The position numbers and the translations under genes were made by a program. A DNA stretch of 64,000 nucleotides from Costus lasius (lineage: Eukaryota; Streptophyta; Magnoliopsida; Zingiberales; Costaceae). The stretch lies in contig CM050449.1 in assembly GCA_027563935.2 (NCBI GenBank), positions 84,413,178 to 84,477,177 of the forward strand, given 5' to 3'. The notes beneath the pieces were generated by a model, which was not told the DNA's origin, made no database searches, and saw only the letters and a program-made list of their open reading frames with translations. Shown one piece after another: positions 46,088 to 58,383 of this stretch. Numbering within the stretch: position 1 is the first letter of the stretch; the number at the start of each line of letters is the position of its first letter.

Positions 46088-48150
46088 TTATAACAGTAAT
46101 ATAAAATAACTAATATTAAACTTATATAATTTACCTTTATCAAGTGAGTGAACATCTTCTATATTTTCTTCCACTTCACGATCCTTTTCTTTAATCCAAT
46201 CTTGGCAACAAATTAGAGCTTCCAACATTGAAGGAGACAGTGAACTTCTGAAAGGATCAAGTACACGGCCTCCAGTACTAAAAGTTGATTCTGAAGCTAC
46301 GGTAGATATAGGAATGGCTAAAATATCACGGACAATGGATGATAAAACAGGAAATCTTATGGAATTAATCTTCCACCAACTTAAAAGATCAAATTGGGGA
46401 TTTGGCCGTTCAGTATCTTCATTCAAATATTTATCTAACTTAGTTTTTTCATGAATTGCAAGATTTTCCTTGTATCTCCTATACTTCACTTCAGTTTTGG
46501 ATAGCACAAACTCAGAAGCTGACAAAGACAAAGTAGAACTTGATCCTTCAGCAATTTTTGAATTGTCACTAATTCCCATTGTGCTCTTATACTCATTGAA
46601 GATCCTTTGAAGAAGTGTTTGCACCCTAACATATATAATTGAAACTTTGTCTTCACCATACATTTCTGAAAGCGCAAAATTCAAATAATCCATCTTATAT
46701 CTAGGATTAAAAATAATTGCAATGAATAGAAGCAAATTCATTTTTTCAACATTCCCCCAATATTTGTACCATTTTTATTTCATTTTCATTGCCATTTCAT
46801 GAAACATCGGATCAATATCAATATCTTCTATCCATTCAGTCAAAGTTGATGCAATTTGACTAACTTCATTGACATATAGATTGGAAGTGGTTGCCAAAGT
46901 TGTAGATACATTTAATGTGAATTGATAAAAAAGCTTCAACATTGAAGCTAAATCTCGTACAATTTTCCAATCATTTTCTGAAGGCCTACCAAGTCCATTA
47001 GTTAATAGTTCTGATTCAAAATGAGGGTCTTCTTCACTAAATATTTCAAAGGCACTTTCATACCTTTGTGCTACATCTAACATGATATAGGTTGAATTCC
47101 ACCTTGTACAAACATCCAAAGATAGGTGAGCTTTACCTTCTATCTTCGCTTGGGCAACACATGAGTTAAATATTTGCAATCTTCGTGGAGATTGCTTAAC
47201 ATATTTTATTGCTCCACGAACTCGCTCAACTGAAGATTGAGAAGATTTTAAGCCATCTTGGACAATTAAATTCATAACATGTGCAGTACATCTTACATGT
47301 AAAAATTCCCCATTCAGAATGCTTCCTTTTTCCCAAATGTTAATCCTTTTTTTAAGAAATAAAATAGCTGTGTCATTCGAGCTTGCATTGTCAACTGTTA
47401 CAGTCATAACTCTAGAAATACCCCAATCATGTAGGCATTTCTCAATAGCTTTCCCAATAACTTCACCCTTATGACTTGTTATTGGAAAAAAATTCAAAAC
47501 CCTTTTATGTAGTTTCCAATGCAAATCAATAAAATGACCTGTGATACACATATAGTTAATTCGTTGAATAGATGTCCATGTGTCAGTTGTAATACAAATC
47601 CGCTGACAATTATCTTGTATAAAGCTTTTCAACCTCATTCTCTCCTCCACAAATAGCTCAAAACAGTCTCGAGCAATCGTTTGCCTTGAAGGAATACGAA
47701 ATCGTGGTATAGCAGCATCACAGAATTTTTTAAAGCCTTTACTTTCAATGAATTTAAAAGGCAATTCATCTATAATAATCATTTCTGCTAACGCCTTTCT
47801 AACAATAGTTTGATCAAATTTCCAAGTTGATAATACAGTACTTGCCGTTTCACCGGTAGTTGTGAAAGAAATTTCAGTTTGGGTTTTACCCTTCTCTCCT
47901 ACTTCTATGCCTTGTGCACTCAAATATTTTATGCATTTAGTCAAATGTGCCTTTAATGTACTAGTTCCACATGTCCTAGTATCACAAGCATAACTTGCAT
48001 CACAATATACACACTTTGCTTTTGATAAACCATCATTCTCAAATTTTTCAAAATGGTTCCAAACTTTAGCCCTTGGTTTTATAGTTTTCTCTTCTTTGTA
48101 TTACTTGCTTGAGCCTCGGTTGTACTTGTATCTATTTGTTTATCACTCAT
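46088..48150 (-). pseudogene. hAT transposase (BED-finger, sleeper-like)
   Basis: Minus-strand frame from an ATG at 48150-48148 to a stop at 46088. In order: a BED zinc finger (CVYC near 48010 and KAHLTKC near 47940), the central RNase H-like domain with the first Asp in CITTDTWTS, the second in TVDNASSND and the C-X2-H of RCTAHVMNLIV, then the C-terminal hAT dimerisation domain with FDLLSWWK, FPVLSSIVRDILAIP and the catalytic Glu in ASESTFSTGGR. This is the RICESLEEPER/DAYSLEEPER-like type by motif. Two lesions are seen: a frameshift in an A/T run near 48084-48105 between the start and the BED finger, and one in-frame TAA at 46775-46777. The rest is intact, so decay is recent. If translation started after the first lesion only the stop would matter. 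Confidence 0.88.
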
Positions 48151-48793
48151 TTCCTTAAACTATAAAAAATTTAGACTAATTAGCAATTTAACATCTAGCT
48201 GTCTTCAATTAAATAACAAAAAATAACAAAACTAATCAGTAATCATAAAAAGAAACTAAAGAACTAAATAACAAAAATCAAAAATTAAGAGTAGAATTTG
48301 CTGTCTTCAATTAAATAACAAAAATTCCATCCAGAAATTCTGGACCAGAAATCAGAATCCAAACTAATACATGCTTTGGTTTCTACATTCTAACATTCGT
48401 CCCAATATAAAACCCTAAATCAGCCAATCAAGCACGGAATCAGGCGTGTAAAGAACATAGAAACTAAAGATAGTGAGAAAATATAAAACCCTAAAAATCA
48501 AAACTAAACCTAAAAGCTTACCGATGAAGGTGTGAACTATGCTGGCGAAGGCGGTGAGTCGGCGTCTCAAGCCTCTCAAGCTCAGCGAGTCAGCGATGAG
48601 AGCGATTGCGACTGCGAGTCTGCGAGAGCACGTAGGGTACGCGTAGCTGGAGCCGAGAGTAAGACACTAAGACAGCCTAGACTGCGAGAGCGCTGTCGCG
48701 AGAGGCCGAGAGCCGAGTGCCGACTGCGAGAGCGCTGTCGCGGCGTGAGGTGTCGCGCCGAGTGGAGCGTGGAGGGCTCTGGTCGCCTGGTCG
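48151..48793 (-). other. hAT 5' region with CpG-rich repeats
   Basis: Upstream of the transposase. 48532-48790 is GC- and CpG-rich, with a 21-bp unit beginning GACTGCGAGAGCG repeated at 48680-48700 and 48722-48742. An open frame here (48532-48825) follows from composition and crosses into the LTR, so it is not a gene. The region continues at 57929 beyond Copia-A3. Confidence 0.6.
48789..48793. repeat. TSD of Copia-A3, left copy
   Basis: GGTCG, identical to 57924-57928. Confidence 0.93.
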
Positions 48794-50514
48794 TGTTGGG
48801 GTATGCCCTTAAGGCTAATGTTTGAGGCCTTGGGATTGTATAAGTATCATGTAATAAACTCTTATGTTTATAAAGGCATGGTTATTATTCAGGTTGTTAC
48901 CTTGTCTGCTGTAATAAGTGTACTTCTGAATAATGTCTCAAAGCTGTTCAGCTAGGCTGACAGGCTATAAGTCCTTAGTCGAAATATCTTGGTGAACATG
49001 AGACAGCCTTGATATGGTTAAGACTAATATGTGTTCTAATCTTATAGGATGCTTCGAGCATGGAATAAGATGTAGACTCATGGGTACATTGGATGTACTG
49101 GACAGACCCTTTTAGGATATTCAATTGTTTGTCACAATGTGAATAATCCTTGATAGCAGCAAGTGGCACATTTCCTTTGACTTGAGATCACTTGTGTTTC
49201 TAAATGATGATTGTCATTGTTTTGAGGTAGTTCAATATCATTTGAAACATAATGATTATAGACTATCTTGGATGGTGAGCTTGAGTCAGGTTAGGGCACT
49301 AGTGATAGATAAAGGATTGCCGTCTCCTTGTTTAAGGAGTGTGATGTTCTAAAGGGGCCCCCCTTATATGAGATGATTGAGAAAGTGTATGGCCATACCC
49401 AGATGACTATGTTCATCTGATCTAATCATGCTCATCGTATTGGAGTTACAGGCTTGACATGCTTGTCCAATAAGAACATCCAGTGGCAAAGGAAACATGC
49501 ATGCCTTGTGAGTTTGATTCACACTTGTGCCATGGTTTGGGTGTAGTCTTGGAAGACTATTTCCTTTATATCGGGAGACAGTGATGTGTTGCTAGATACC
49601 CCTCACTGATCGTGATAACGTAAGTTATCGTTACCGACATTTAAAGGAAACCCTCAGGGTCGCACAAATTGATGATATGGCTTTCTTGAGTCAGATCGTG
49701 TGGACTGAATTGTTTTGGTTCAGTTTAAAGGAGTTTAAACTCTGATTATAAGTGAGATCTAGCCTGATCATGTTTGATTGATTAGGGCTTGAGATCGGTA
49801 AGCTTCGATCGAGAGTAGTGATGCTAGATCGGTGAGATCAAAGGCATCAAGGGATGTACGGTTAGATCTCGAACCTTCATGGTTCAGATGAGATTTAGAC
49901 CATTGCTTGGCTTGGTTCAATTTAGTCTTTAAACCGAATTCAATTGGACCGAATTCAATTGAACCGGTTCACATATGTGAACGCATGGTTCAATCGAATT
50001 GGCGTTTTGTTTTAGTTCATTAGACATGAATGTTTGAAGTGATGACTTACCATTTTGGGAATGGAGGTTTCGGAAATGGTTCTTCAACGCCTCACTTGGA
50101 TGAAAAAAAACGCTTGTCTCTTCTCAACGATTGCTGCTTGCTTTCGGTGTGGTGAGTTTGGACGAGGACAAGGAAGAGTTCATCCACGCCAAGTTCATCC
50201 TTCATCTCCTTCACGCGACAAGTGCACTTGAAGTCCTTGCTAGCACAAGGAGCAACAAGAAGAAAGGCCACTTCTCATCTTGTGTGCGCATCTTGTGGAG
50301 GAGACCCCTATTCGATCTCTTCTTCCAAGCCGACCTCCAACTCTATGGCTATGGTATAGATCTAAACTCATTCAAGTTGATCATATGCTCATGCTAAGAT
50401 CGTTGAAAACACATGCTTCCGCTTGCAATTTTATGCGCCACCCCTTAGTGTTTTCGCCCCCCTCTTGAAAGGGATTGCATCAGGTTTGCGCTCCCCCTTG
50501 AAGGGGACCCTACA
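48794..50514 (+). repeat. Copia-A3 5' LTR (1721 bp)
   Basis: TGTTGGGG...CTACA. Differences from 56203-57923 that I found: one in GAGACA(G/A)CC, one in CATT(G/T)TTTTG, one in GATT(A/G)TAAG, one in GTTTT(A/G)GTTC and one in ATGAA(T/C)GTTT. ORFs in it (for example 50131-50397) are present in both LTRs only because the LTRs are identical. Confidence 0.95.
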
Positions 50515-52297
50515 ATTGGTATCAGAGCATGTTGAAGCATGTTAATATGATTGCTTGATATTTCTGTGATCCATGTTTGCGCATCTTCATGTATGCTTAG
50601 ATCTTGTTCACATGCGAAAATTGACATGCTATTTCTCCATGCGAAAGTAAGATGTTTACTTATCTAGGCGCATGTTGTTTGTTCATGATGTCGCATGTCT
50701 TGTGTTGGCGCTTAGTTTATGTTGTTTTATCAAACAAAACCCTAACTTGCGCGCCTATGACTAGATCTAAAGTGCCACCTACTATAAACCCTTAGATGGG
50801 TTGATGGGGCTGAAGTCACCTCTAGGTTAGATCCAATAGTCTGATCAGACCATCTGACAGCCTAGATGGATCGACCAGATGGCACCTGTGCGCAAGCACG
50901 AGGTGGCCATAGGTCGATTGCATCTTAGGCGTGTAGCGAGGTCTGGTTGAGACAACCAGTGAACACTCTTGAGTTAGGCCCGGGGTCACACCCTCTTGCC
51001 AGAACTCTTGATGGTTGTTCAGCTCTTAGCGCATGCATGGTTGACCATTAGGTCAACTCGGGTCAGTTAGGACTCGGTGCATGCAAGGGCAGAGGATCTA
51101 ACTAGATGGATGAGTGGATCCCTATCAATGGACCATTGTAAGGTTGTAGGGCACATAAGGAAGTTAAAATTGATGCCTATGGGGTTTTCAAAATTTTAAT
51201 TTCTTGATTGGATCACATGATGATTAAGACCATATGCTTGTTTATTTAATCTTATGTGGGTTGCCCAAATGTGTGCTGTGCTGGGGCCTGCGTGCCTGGT
51301 TAATTATAAGTTAATATTATTGTGATCTGCGAATCACATTTTTCATTAATCTATTGTATAATTGACCTGCGAGTCAAAGCTTGTCTAGATAGATCAAAAT
51401 GTATTTTGATTAGACAAGAGCATAAAGGCACACATCCAAGAGGGGCATTCAGCTGGTGGCGCACCTGAGGTGCTCTTGGCGCTAGGGCCCTGGGTTGGAC
51501 CAGATGAGATGCAAAGGAGCTCAAGTGAAGACTTAAGTAAAATTAAGGTCTTACTTAGGGTTCATGGGCTTTTACCACATAAGATCATGCTTTCTATTTA
51601 TTGCTTATATAATTAGAATTGCATGTGTTTATCTTCTGCTATAGCCATAGGATTTGCCTGATAGTAAGAAGATAAAAGACCTTTAAAATCCAACGCTAAC
51701 ATATCAAGCTCGGAAAGCCTTCTGACGCGAAACCTCACCGTTCTGACTATCGTTGGAGCCGTGTTGTACCCACTCAGTGGGCACGTCCATCTATCTTCAG
51801 ACGGTGCTGGATTTCACCTGCGTGTTACAGAGAAGGGATTTATCGCTTCTCGTTGCTCAGCATAGCACGTGGTGGTCCAGGGAGTAGGTCGGGTCAGCTT
51901 GACCATGTAGGCTACATATGTGGCGCATATGGTAGCACATGGAGGCAGCCATCTGTGGGATCAGAGACTGTGTTGTACCAACTCAGTTGGCACAGTCTGC
52001 TGGATTGCCCAGATGAAGGGGAATCGCACGGGTTGGCGATTGGCTAGGACAGCCTACCAGAAATTAGTGCTTGTCATCTCTGTGCATCTTATCTCGCCTG
52101 AGCGGGACGCGGAGACCAAGTATGAAATCTGGATCCCATCTCACTAAAAGAGTGTTACTCTTTCGGACTGTTTACTGGATTTTTCAGTCAGACAAAATAG
52201 TGAGAAAAGAATCTTTCTTAAGTCCTGGATTGATTCTGAACATTGATACTGACCTTGCTGTTCTTGCTTGTTGTAGATTCCTGCAGCAACGAACACC
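50515..52297 (+). other. Copia-A3 5' leader
   Basis: Primer binding site TGGTATCAGAGC at 50517-50528 (initiator Met tRNA). About 1.8 kb without a conserved coding frame; ORFs at 51853-52301 are not read in the same way in A1 or A4 beyond what DNA similarity gives. Four hairpins at 51769-52107. Confidence 0.88.
51769..52107 (+). other. Four-hairpin cluster in the Copia-A3 leader
   Basis: CCCACTCAGTGGG (51769-51781), CCAACTCAGTTGG (51978-51990), GGCTAGGACAGCC (52042-52054, one mismatch here) and TCTCGCCTGAGCGGGA (52092-52107). The last ends about 190 bases before the gag ATG. The loop sequence CTCAG of hairpins 1 and 2 is complementary to CTGAG at the top of hairpin 4. Confidence 0.65.
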
Positions 52298-55200
52298 ATG
52301 AGCTTCAATGTGCGATCCCTACTGGAAAGGGAGAAGTTTGCTGGGCCGAACTTCTCTGACTGGTTCGGACACCTTAAGATCATTCTTAAGGCAGAGAGGA
52401 AACTGTATGTCCTCGAGACGGCGATACCGCCGCAGCCCGCTCTGAACGCCGCCAGGGCGGTTCGGGAAGCCTATGAAAAGCACGTCAATGATAGCATTGA
52501 TGTCGCTTGCCTGATGCTAGCGTCTATGACGCCACCGCTGCAGCGTCAGCATGAGGATATGTCGGCTATAGAGATTATAGCGAACCTCAAGATGCTGTAT
52601 GCTGCACAGGCGAGGACAGAACGCTATAATCTGACGAAGCTCTTCTTTCAGAGCAAACTGGCTGAAGGGAGCCCAGTGGGAGCTCACGTGCTCAAGATGA
52701 TTGGGCACAAGGAGGCTCTGGAGAAACTGGGGCATACCATCAACCATGAGCTTGCTGTAGATATTATTCTGCAGTCTCTCCCGCCCTCTTTCGATGCGTT
52801 CATCATTAACTTTAATATGAACAAAATCGATTGTACGCCGGCAGAGCTGCTGAATATGCTCTTGACAACTGAGGAAACTCTGAAGGGAAAGCCTTCAACC
52901 TCTGTCTTGATGGTTCCTTCAAGGAACAAGAAGAAGGGGAAGAAGGGCAAGGCCCCTGTCAAGAACTACAGTAAGGCACTTAAACAGAAGGTGAAGCGGT
53001 CGAAGGACAACAGGTGTTTCCACTGTGGCCAGCTGGGTCACTGGAAAAAGGACTGTAAAGCGCTCCAAGGAGATAAGAGGGGAAGCATCGCTTCTGGCTC
53101 AGGTATTTACGTGACGGAAGTCATGGTTTCATCTTCTTCTATTTCATGGGTGTTGGACACTGCATGTGGAGTTCACATTTGTTCAAATGTACAGGAACTC
53201 AAGAGAAGAAGGCAGGTGGGACAGCATGAAGTAGACCTACGCGTTGGAAACGGGGCACGGGTTGCTGCTGTTGCTGTAGGAGACTATTTCATTTCTTTAC
53301 CATCTGGCATTGTATTGGAATTAAACAATTGTTATTTTGTACCGAGTATCACCAAGAATATTATCTCTATTCCTGCTCTTGTCAGGAAAGGATTTGCCTT
53401 TGAATGCAATATTTCAAAGTGTGTTTTATCTCTAGATAATATTGTGTATGCAACTGGTTCAATTAACAATGGGTTATTCATGTTGGACATGGACAATTCT
53501 ATACAAAACATTGATAATAAGAAAGCCAAGTATGCTGATGACAGCACCTTGCTATGGCATAGTCGTTTAGGCCATATTAACAAGAAGCGCATTAAGCGGT
53601 TGCATGATCATGGACTGCTGGGATCATTCTCCTATGAGGAGATTGATACATGCAAAGCTTGTTTGATGGGTAAAATGACGAAGTCACCTTTTCCTAACAA
53701 AGGTCAAAGGGCTTCAGGTTTACTTGACCTTATACACAGTGATGTGTGTGGGCCATTTAGTAAACATGCCAGAGGTGGCTATCAGTACTTCATTACCTTT
53801 ACTGATGATTTCAGTAGGTATGGATATGTCTATTTAATGAGACATAAGAGTGAATCTTTTGACAAGTTCAAAGAGTTCAAGAATGAAGTACAGAATCAGC
53901 TAGGCCGAAATATCAAGGCACTTCGTTCTGATCGAGGTGGAGAATACCTAAGTCGAGAATTTACTGACTATCTGATAGAGTGTGGGATTATCTCACAGCT
54001 CACTCCGCCAGGAACACCGCAATGGAATGGTGTGTCCGAGAGGAGAAATAGAACGTTACTTGATATGGTTCGTTCTATGATGAGTCAGGCCACTCTTCCA
54101 TACTCCTTTTGGGGTTTTGCACTGGAAACAGCTGCAAAGGTACTAAACCGAGTGCCATCCAAGGCAGTTTCTAAGACGCCATATGAGTTATGGTATGGGA
54201 AACAGCCTGGCTTGACATTTATCAGGATCTGGGGTTGCGAGGCTTATGTCAAAAAGCTCGCCTCTGGGAAACTGGAGAGCAGATCTGAGAAATGTATCTT
54301 TGTCGGTTACCCTAAGGAAACTAAGGGTTATTATTTCTACGATCCCAAAGAGAACAAGGTATTTGTTGCTCGGACTGCCATATTTCTTGAGAAGGAATTT
54401 CTTCTGCAAGAGGCCAGTGGGAGAGAAATAAAACTGGATTAGAATCCAGATGAAGGACAAAGTAGTCAAGCACAGTTGGATGAGCCTGAGCCGGTAGATC
54501 AGGTTATTGAACAACCTGAGGCTCAGATATCACGGGAACCGCGAAGATCGGGAAGGATCCGTCGACAGCCTGAGCGCTATGACGGAGTCTACATCATTGA
54601 TAATGATGAACCCCTTACTTATGCGGATGCGGTCAGTGGACCGGAGTCAGCTAGATGGCTTAATGCTATGCGAGCCGAGATGGACTCCATGTCAGATAAC
54701 CAAGTCTGGGATTTGGTTGATCCGCCTCCGGGAGTAGTCCCTATAGGCTGTAAATGGATCTTCAAGAAGAAGATTGACATGGATGGTAACGTGGTTACCT
54801 ATAAAGGCAGGCTAGTTGCGAAAGGTTTCAAACAAATCTACGGGATAGATTATGATGAAACTTTCTCACCTGTGGCCATGTTCAAGTCTATTCGGATTCT
54901 TTTCGCGATAGCTGCATATTACGATTATGAGATCTGGCAGATGGATGTGAAGACAGCTTTCCTTAATGGAAATCTGGATGAGGATGTGTATATGACACAA
55001 CCTGAAGGCTTCACGAATCCATCAGATCGTCATAAAATATGCAAGTTAAAGAAGTCCATTTATGGACTTAAACAAGCATCTAGAAGCTGGAACATTCGTT
55101 TTGATGAATCAATCTCTGAGTTTGGTTTCATCAAGAACGAGGATGACTCGTGTGTATATAAGAGGTTTAGTGGGAGCGTGATTACATTCCTAATCCTCTA

Positions 55201-56182
55201 CGTCGATGATATCTTAATCATTGGAAATGATATTCCTGAACTGCATGCTGTTAAAGCATGGTTAGGAAAATATTTCCAGATGAAAGATTTAGGAGAAGCA
55301 GCCTATGTGTTAGGTGTGAAGATCTACCGGGATAGATCTAAGAGGCTTCTCGGGCTGTGCCAGAGTACTTACATCGATAAAGTCCTGGAGAGATTCCATT
55401 TAGAGAATTCTAAACGTGGATATCTTCCAGTCAGACATGGTCTGAATCTTTCGAAGAGTCAGTGTCCACAAACACGGACTGAGAAAGATGAAATGGACAA
55501 TACGCCTTATGCTTCTGCTATTGGGTCCATTATGTATGCGATGTTGTGTACTCGCCCAGACGTCGCTTACGGGTTAAGCGTGACCAGTCGTTTCCAAAGT
55601 AATCCAGGTTTGGCGCACTGGATTGCAGTCAAGAACATTATAAAATATCTGCGGAGGACCAAAGATATGTTCCTGATATATGGTGGTCAGGAAGAACTCA
55701 GTATTGAAGGATATACTGACGCTTCGTTCCAGTCGGACCAGGATGATTTCCGATCGCAATCAGGCTATGTTTTTAGCTTGAATGGTGGAGCAGTGGTGTG
55801 GAAGAGTTTCAAACAGTCAACTGTTGCTGATTCCACAACAGAAGCCGAGTATGTTGCAGCCTCGGAAGCATCCAAGGAGGCAGTGTGGATTCGTAAGTTC
55901 GTGAGAGAACTTGGTGTCGTTCCTTTGAGTGCAGATCCTTTGGTTATCTTCTGTGATAACACTGGAGCAATTGCACAAGCAAAGGAACCACGGTCGCACC
56001 AGAAGTCCAAGCACATACAGAGACGGTTTCACTTGATCCGGGAGATCATTGATCGAGGCGAGATCAAGATTTGCAAGGTTCATACAGATGACAATCTGGC
56101 AGACCCGCTTACCAAGCCTCTGGCGCAGCAGAAGCATGAGAAGCACTGTAATAATATGGGTTTGAGATTTCTCAACCATTAG
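52298..56182 (+). pseudogene. Copia-A3 gag-pol polyprotein with one internal TAG
   Basis: One 1295-codon frame from ATG 52298 to TAG 56180-56182, with a single in-frame TAG at 54440-54442 (codon 715). Gag comes first, with a CCHC knuckle CFHCGQLGHWKKDC at residue 240, then the protease centre DTACGVHIC at residue 287, integrase zinc ligands (H-X4-H, CKAC), and the integrase triad in HSDVCGPF, RSDRGGEY and SERRNRTLL. After the TAG come reverse transcriptase (WQMDVKTAFLNG, YVDDILIIGND) and RNase H (GYTDASFQSD, DSTTEAEY, NLADPLTKPL). The TAG separates integrase from reverse transcriptase. In B1 the same place reads as a Glu codon. Without readthrough no reverse transcriptase is made; otherwise the element seems intact. 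Confidence 0.92.
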
Positions 56183-56185
56183 ATT

Positions 56186-56202
56186 AAGTGCAAGTGGGAG
56201 AT
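56186..56202 (+). other. Polypurine tract of Copia-A3
   Basis: AAGTGCAAGTGGGAGAT directly before the 3' LTR. Confidence 0.8.
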
Positions 56203-57923
56203 TGTTGGGGTATGCCCTTAAGGCTAATGTTTGAGGCCTTGGGATTGTATAAGTATCATGTAATAAACTCTTATGTTTATAAAGGCATGGTTATTATTCA
56301 GGTTGTTACCTTGTCTGCTGTAATAAGTGTACTTCTGAATAATGTCTCAAAGCTGTTCAGCTAGGCTGACAGGCTATAAGTCCTTAGTCGAAATATCTTG
56401 GTGAACATGAGACAACCTTGATATGGTTAAGACTAATATGTGTTCTAATCTTATAGGATGCTTCGAGCATGGAATAAGATGTAGACTCATGGGTACATTG
56501 GATGTACTGGACAGACCCTTTTAGGATATTCAATTGTTTGTCACAATGTGAATAATCCTTGATAGCAGCAAGTGGCACATTTCCTTTGACTTGAGATCAC
56601 TTGTGTTTCTAAATGATGATTGTCATTTTTTTGAGGTAGTTCAATATCATTTGAAACATAATGATTATAGACTATCTTGGATGGTGAGCTTGAGTCAGGT
56701 TAGGGCACTAGTGATAGATAAAGGATTGCCGTCTCCTTGTTTAAGGAGTGTGATGTTCTAAAGGGGCCCCCCTTATATGAGATGATTGAGAAAGTGTATG
56801 GCCATACCCAGATGACTATGTTCATCTGATCTAATCATGCTCATCGTATTGGAGTTACAGGCTTGACATGCTTGTCCAATAAGAACATCCAGTGGCAAAG
56901 GAAACATGCATGCCTTGTGAGTTTGATTCACACTTGTGCCATGGTTTGGGTGTAGTCTTGGAAGACTATTTCCTTTATATCGGGAGACAGTGATGTGTTG
57001 CTAGATACCCCTCACTGATCGTGATAACGTAAGTTATCGTTACCGACATTTAAAGGAAACCCTCAGGGTCGCACAAATTGATGATATGGCTTTCTTGAGT
57101 CAGATCGTGTGGACTGAATTGTTTTGGTTCAGTTTAAAGGAGTTTAAACTCTGATTGTAAGTGAGATCTAGCCTGATCATGTTTGATTGATTAGGGCTTG
57201 AGATCGGTAAGCTTCGATCGAGAGTAGTGATGCTAGATCGGTGAGATCAAAGGCATCAAGGGATGTACGGTTAGATCTCGAACCTTCATGGTTCAGATGA
57301 GATTTAGACCATTGCTTGGCTTGGTTCAATTTAGTCTTTAAACCGAATTCAATTGGACCGAATTCAATTGAACCGGTTCACATATGTGAACGCATGGTTC
57401 AATCGAATTGGCGTTTTGTTTTGGTTCATTAGACATGAACGTTTGAAGTGATGACTTACCATTTTGGGAATGGAGGTTTCGGAAATGGTTCTTCAACGCC
57501 TCACTTGGATGAAAAAAAACGCTTGTCTCTTCTCAACGATTGCTGCTTGCTTTCGGTGTGGTGAGTTTGGACGAGGACAAGGAAGAGTTCATCCACGCCA
57601 AGTTCATCCTTCATCTCCTTCACGCGACAAGTGCACTTGAAGTCCTTGCTAGCACAAGGAGCAACAAGAAGAAAGGCCACTTCTCATCTTGTGTGCGCAT
57701 CTTGTGGAGGAGACCCCTATTCGATCTCTTCTTCCAAGCCGACCTCCAACTCTATGGCTATGGTATAGATCTAAACTCATTCAAGTTGATCATATGCTCA
57801 TGCTAAGATCGTTGAAAACACATGCTTCCGCTTGCAATTTTATGCGCCACCCCTTAGTGTTTTCGCCCCCCTCTTGAAAGGGATTGCATCAGGTTTGCGC
57901 TCCCCCTTGAAGGGGACCCTACA
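56203..57923 (+). repeat. Copia-A3 3' LTR (1721 bp)
   Basis: Same length as the 5' LTR and almost identical. Followed by GGTCG (57924-57928), then by hAT sequence. Confidence 0.95.
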
Positions 57924-57928
57924 GGTCG

Positions 57929-58254
57929 GGTAGTCCGCAATCGGCTGGAGGCTGAAGTTCTGAACCGCTGAAGGTGAAGGCTGAACTTAGGTTATGTTAC
58001 GTTAGCGGCGTTGCGTAGGGTTTGGTTTTGTTGAACCGCTGGTCCGCTGATACGCTAAATCGCTGAACCATTTTTTCGGTTCGGTTCAGTTTTTTTGATT
58101 TTTTAAAACCAAAAACCGAAACCGACCCAAAATTTTTTAACGGAAATCAAAACCGAACCGAACCCGACCCATTGTATAAAAACCGAACCGAACCGACAAT
58201 TTCGGTTCGGTGCAGTTCGGTTTGCCGGGTTGAACCGGACTTCGGACAGCCCTA
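57929..58254 (-). other. hAT 5' terminal part
   Basis: Subterminal repeats of the AACCGAAC/GGTTCGG kind and the TIR at 58244-58254. The ORF on the minus strand at 58103-58285 is a by-product of these repeats. Confidence 0.8.
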
Positions 58255-58262
58255 GTATTTTG
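58255..58262. repeat. hAT TSD, right copy
   Basis: GTATTTTG, identical to 44127-44134. Confidence 0.93.
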
Positions 58263-58383
58263 TCTTCTAAATTATAGTTCTTCATTTCTCCCTTAGATCT
58301 TGTAACTACACCTTGTTTTAATTCTTGTAGGAAGATAGTGTATGGATGGATGCTTTAAGGATCACCCCTTGGCACATGACTTC

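Larger units (their letters stand above)
48794..57923 (+). mobile_element. Copia-A3, full-length young LTR retrotransposon
   Basis: 9130 bp with two LTRs of equal length (1721 bp) that differ at about five positions by eye, a perfect 5-bp TSD, primer binding site, leader, one polyprotein frame and polypurine tract. The only coding lesion seen is a single in-frame TAG. It is the youngest element in the window by LTR similarity. Confidence 0.96.
44135..58254 (-). mobile_element. hAT DNA transposon interrupted by Copia-A3
   Basis: TIRs TAGGGGTGTCC (44135-44145) and, inverted, TAGGGCTGTCC (58244-58254) are bounded by a perfect 8-bp TSD. Both ends carry many AACCGAAC/GGTTCGG subterminal repeats (44150-44310 and 58076-58230), the usual transposase binding region in hAT elements. 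Coding strand is minus. Copia-A3 with its TSD occupies 48794-57928; without it the element is about 4985 bp. Confidence 0.93.

Noticed and set aside
48532..48825. 97-codon plus-strand ORF rich in Arg, Glu and Ser
   Set aside because: It comes from CpG-rich repeats and runs across the hAT/Copia-A3 junction into the LTR, so it cannot be an inherited gene.
50131..50397. 88-codon ORF repeated at 57540-57806
   Set aside because: Both copies are in the two LTRs of Copia-A3; it is disrupted in the A1 and A4 LTRs.
51853..52301. Three overlapping ORFs in the A3 leader, with counterparts in A1 and A4
   Set aside because: Similar translations follow from DNA similarity of the leaders; they overlap in different frames, contain the structured hairpins, and show no known domain.
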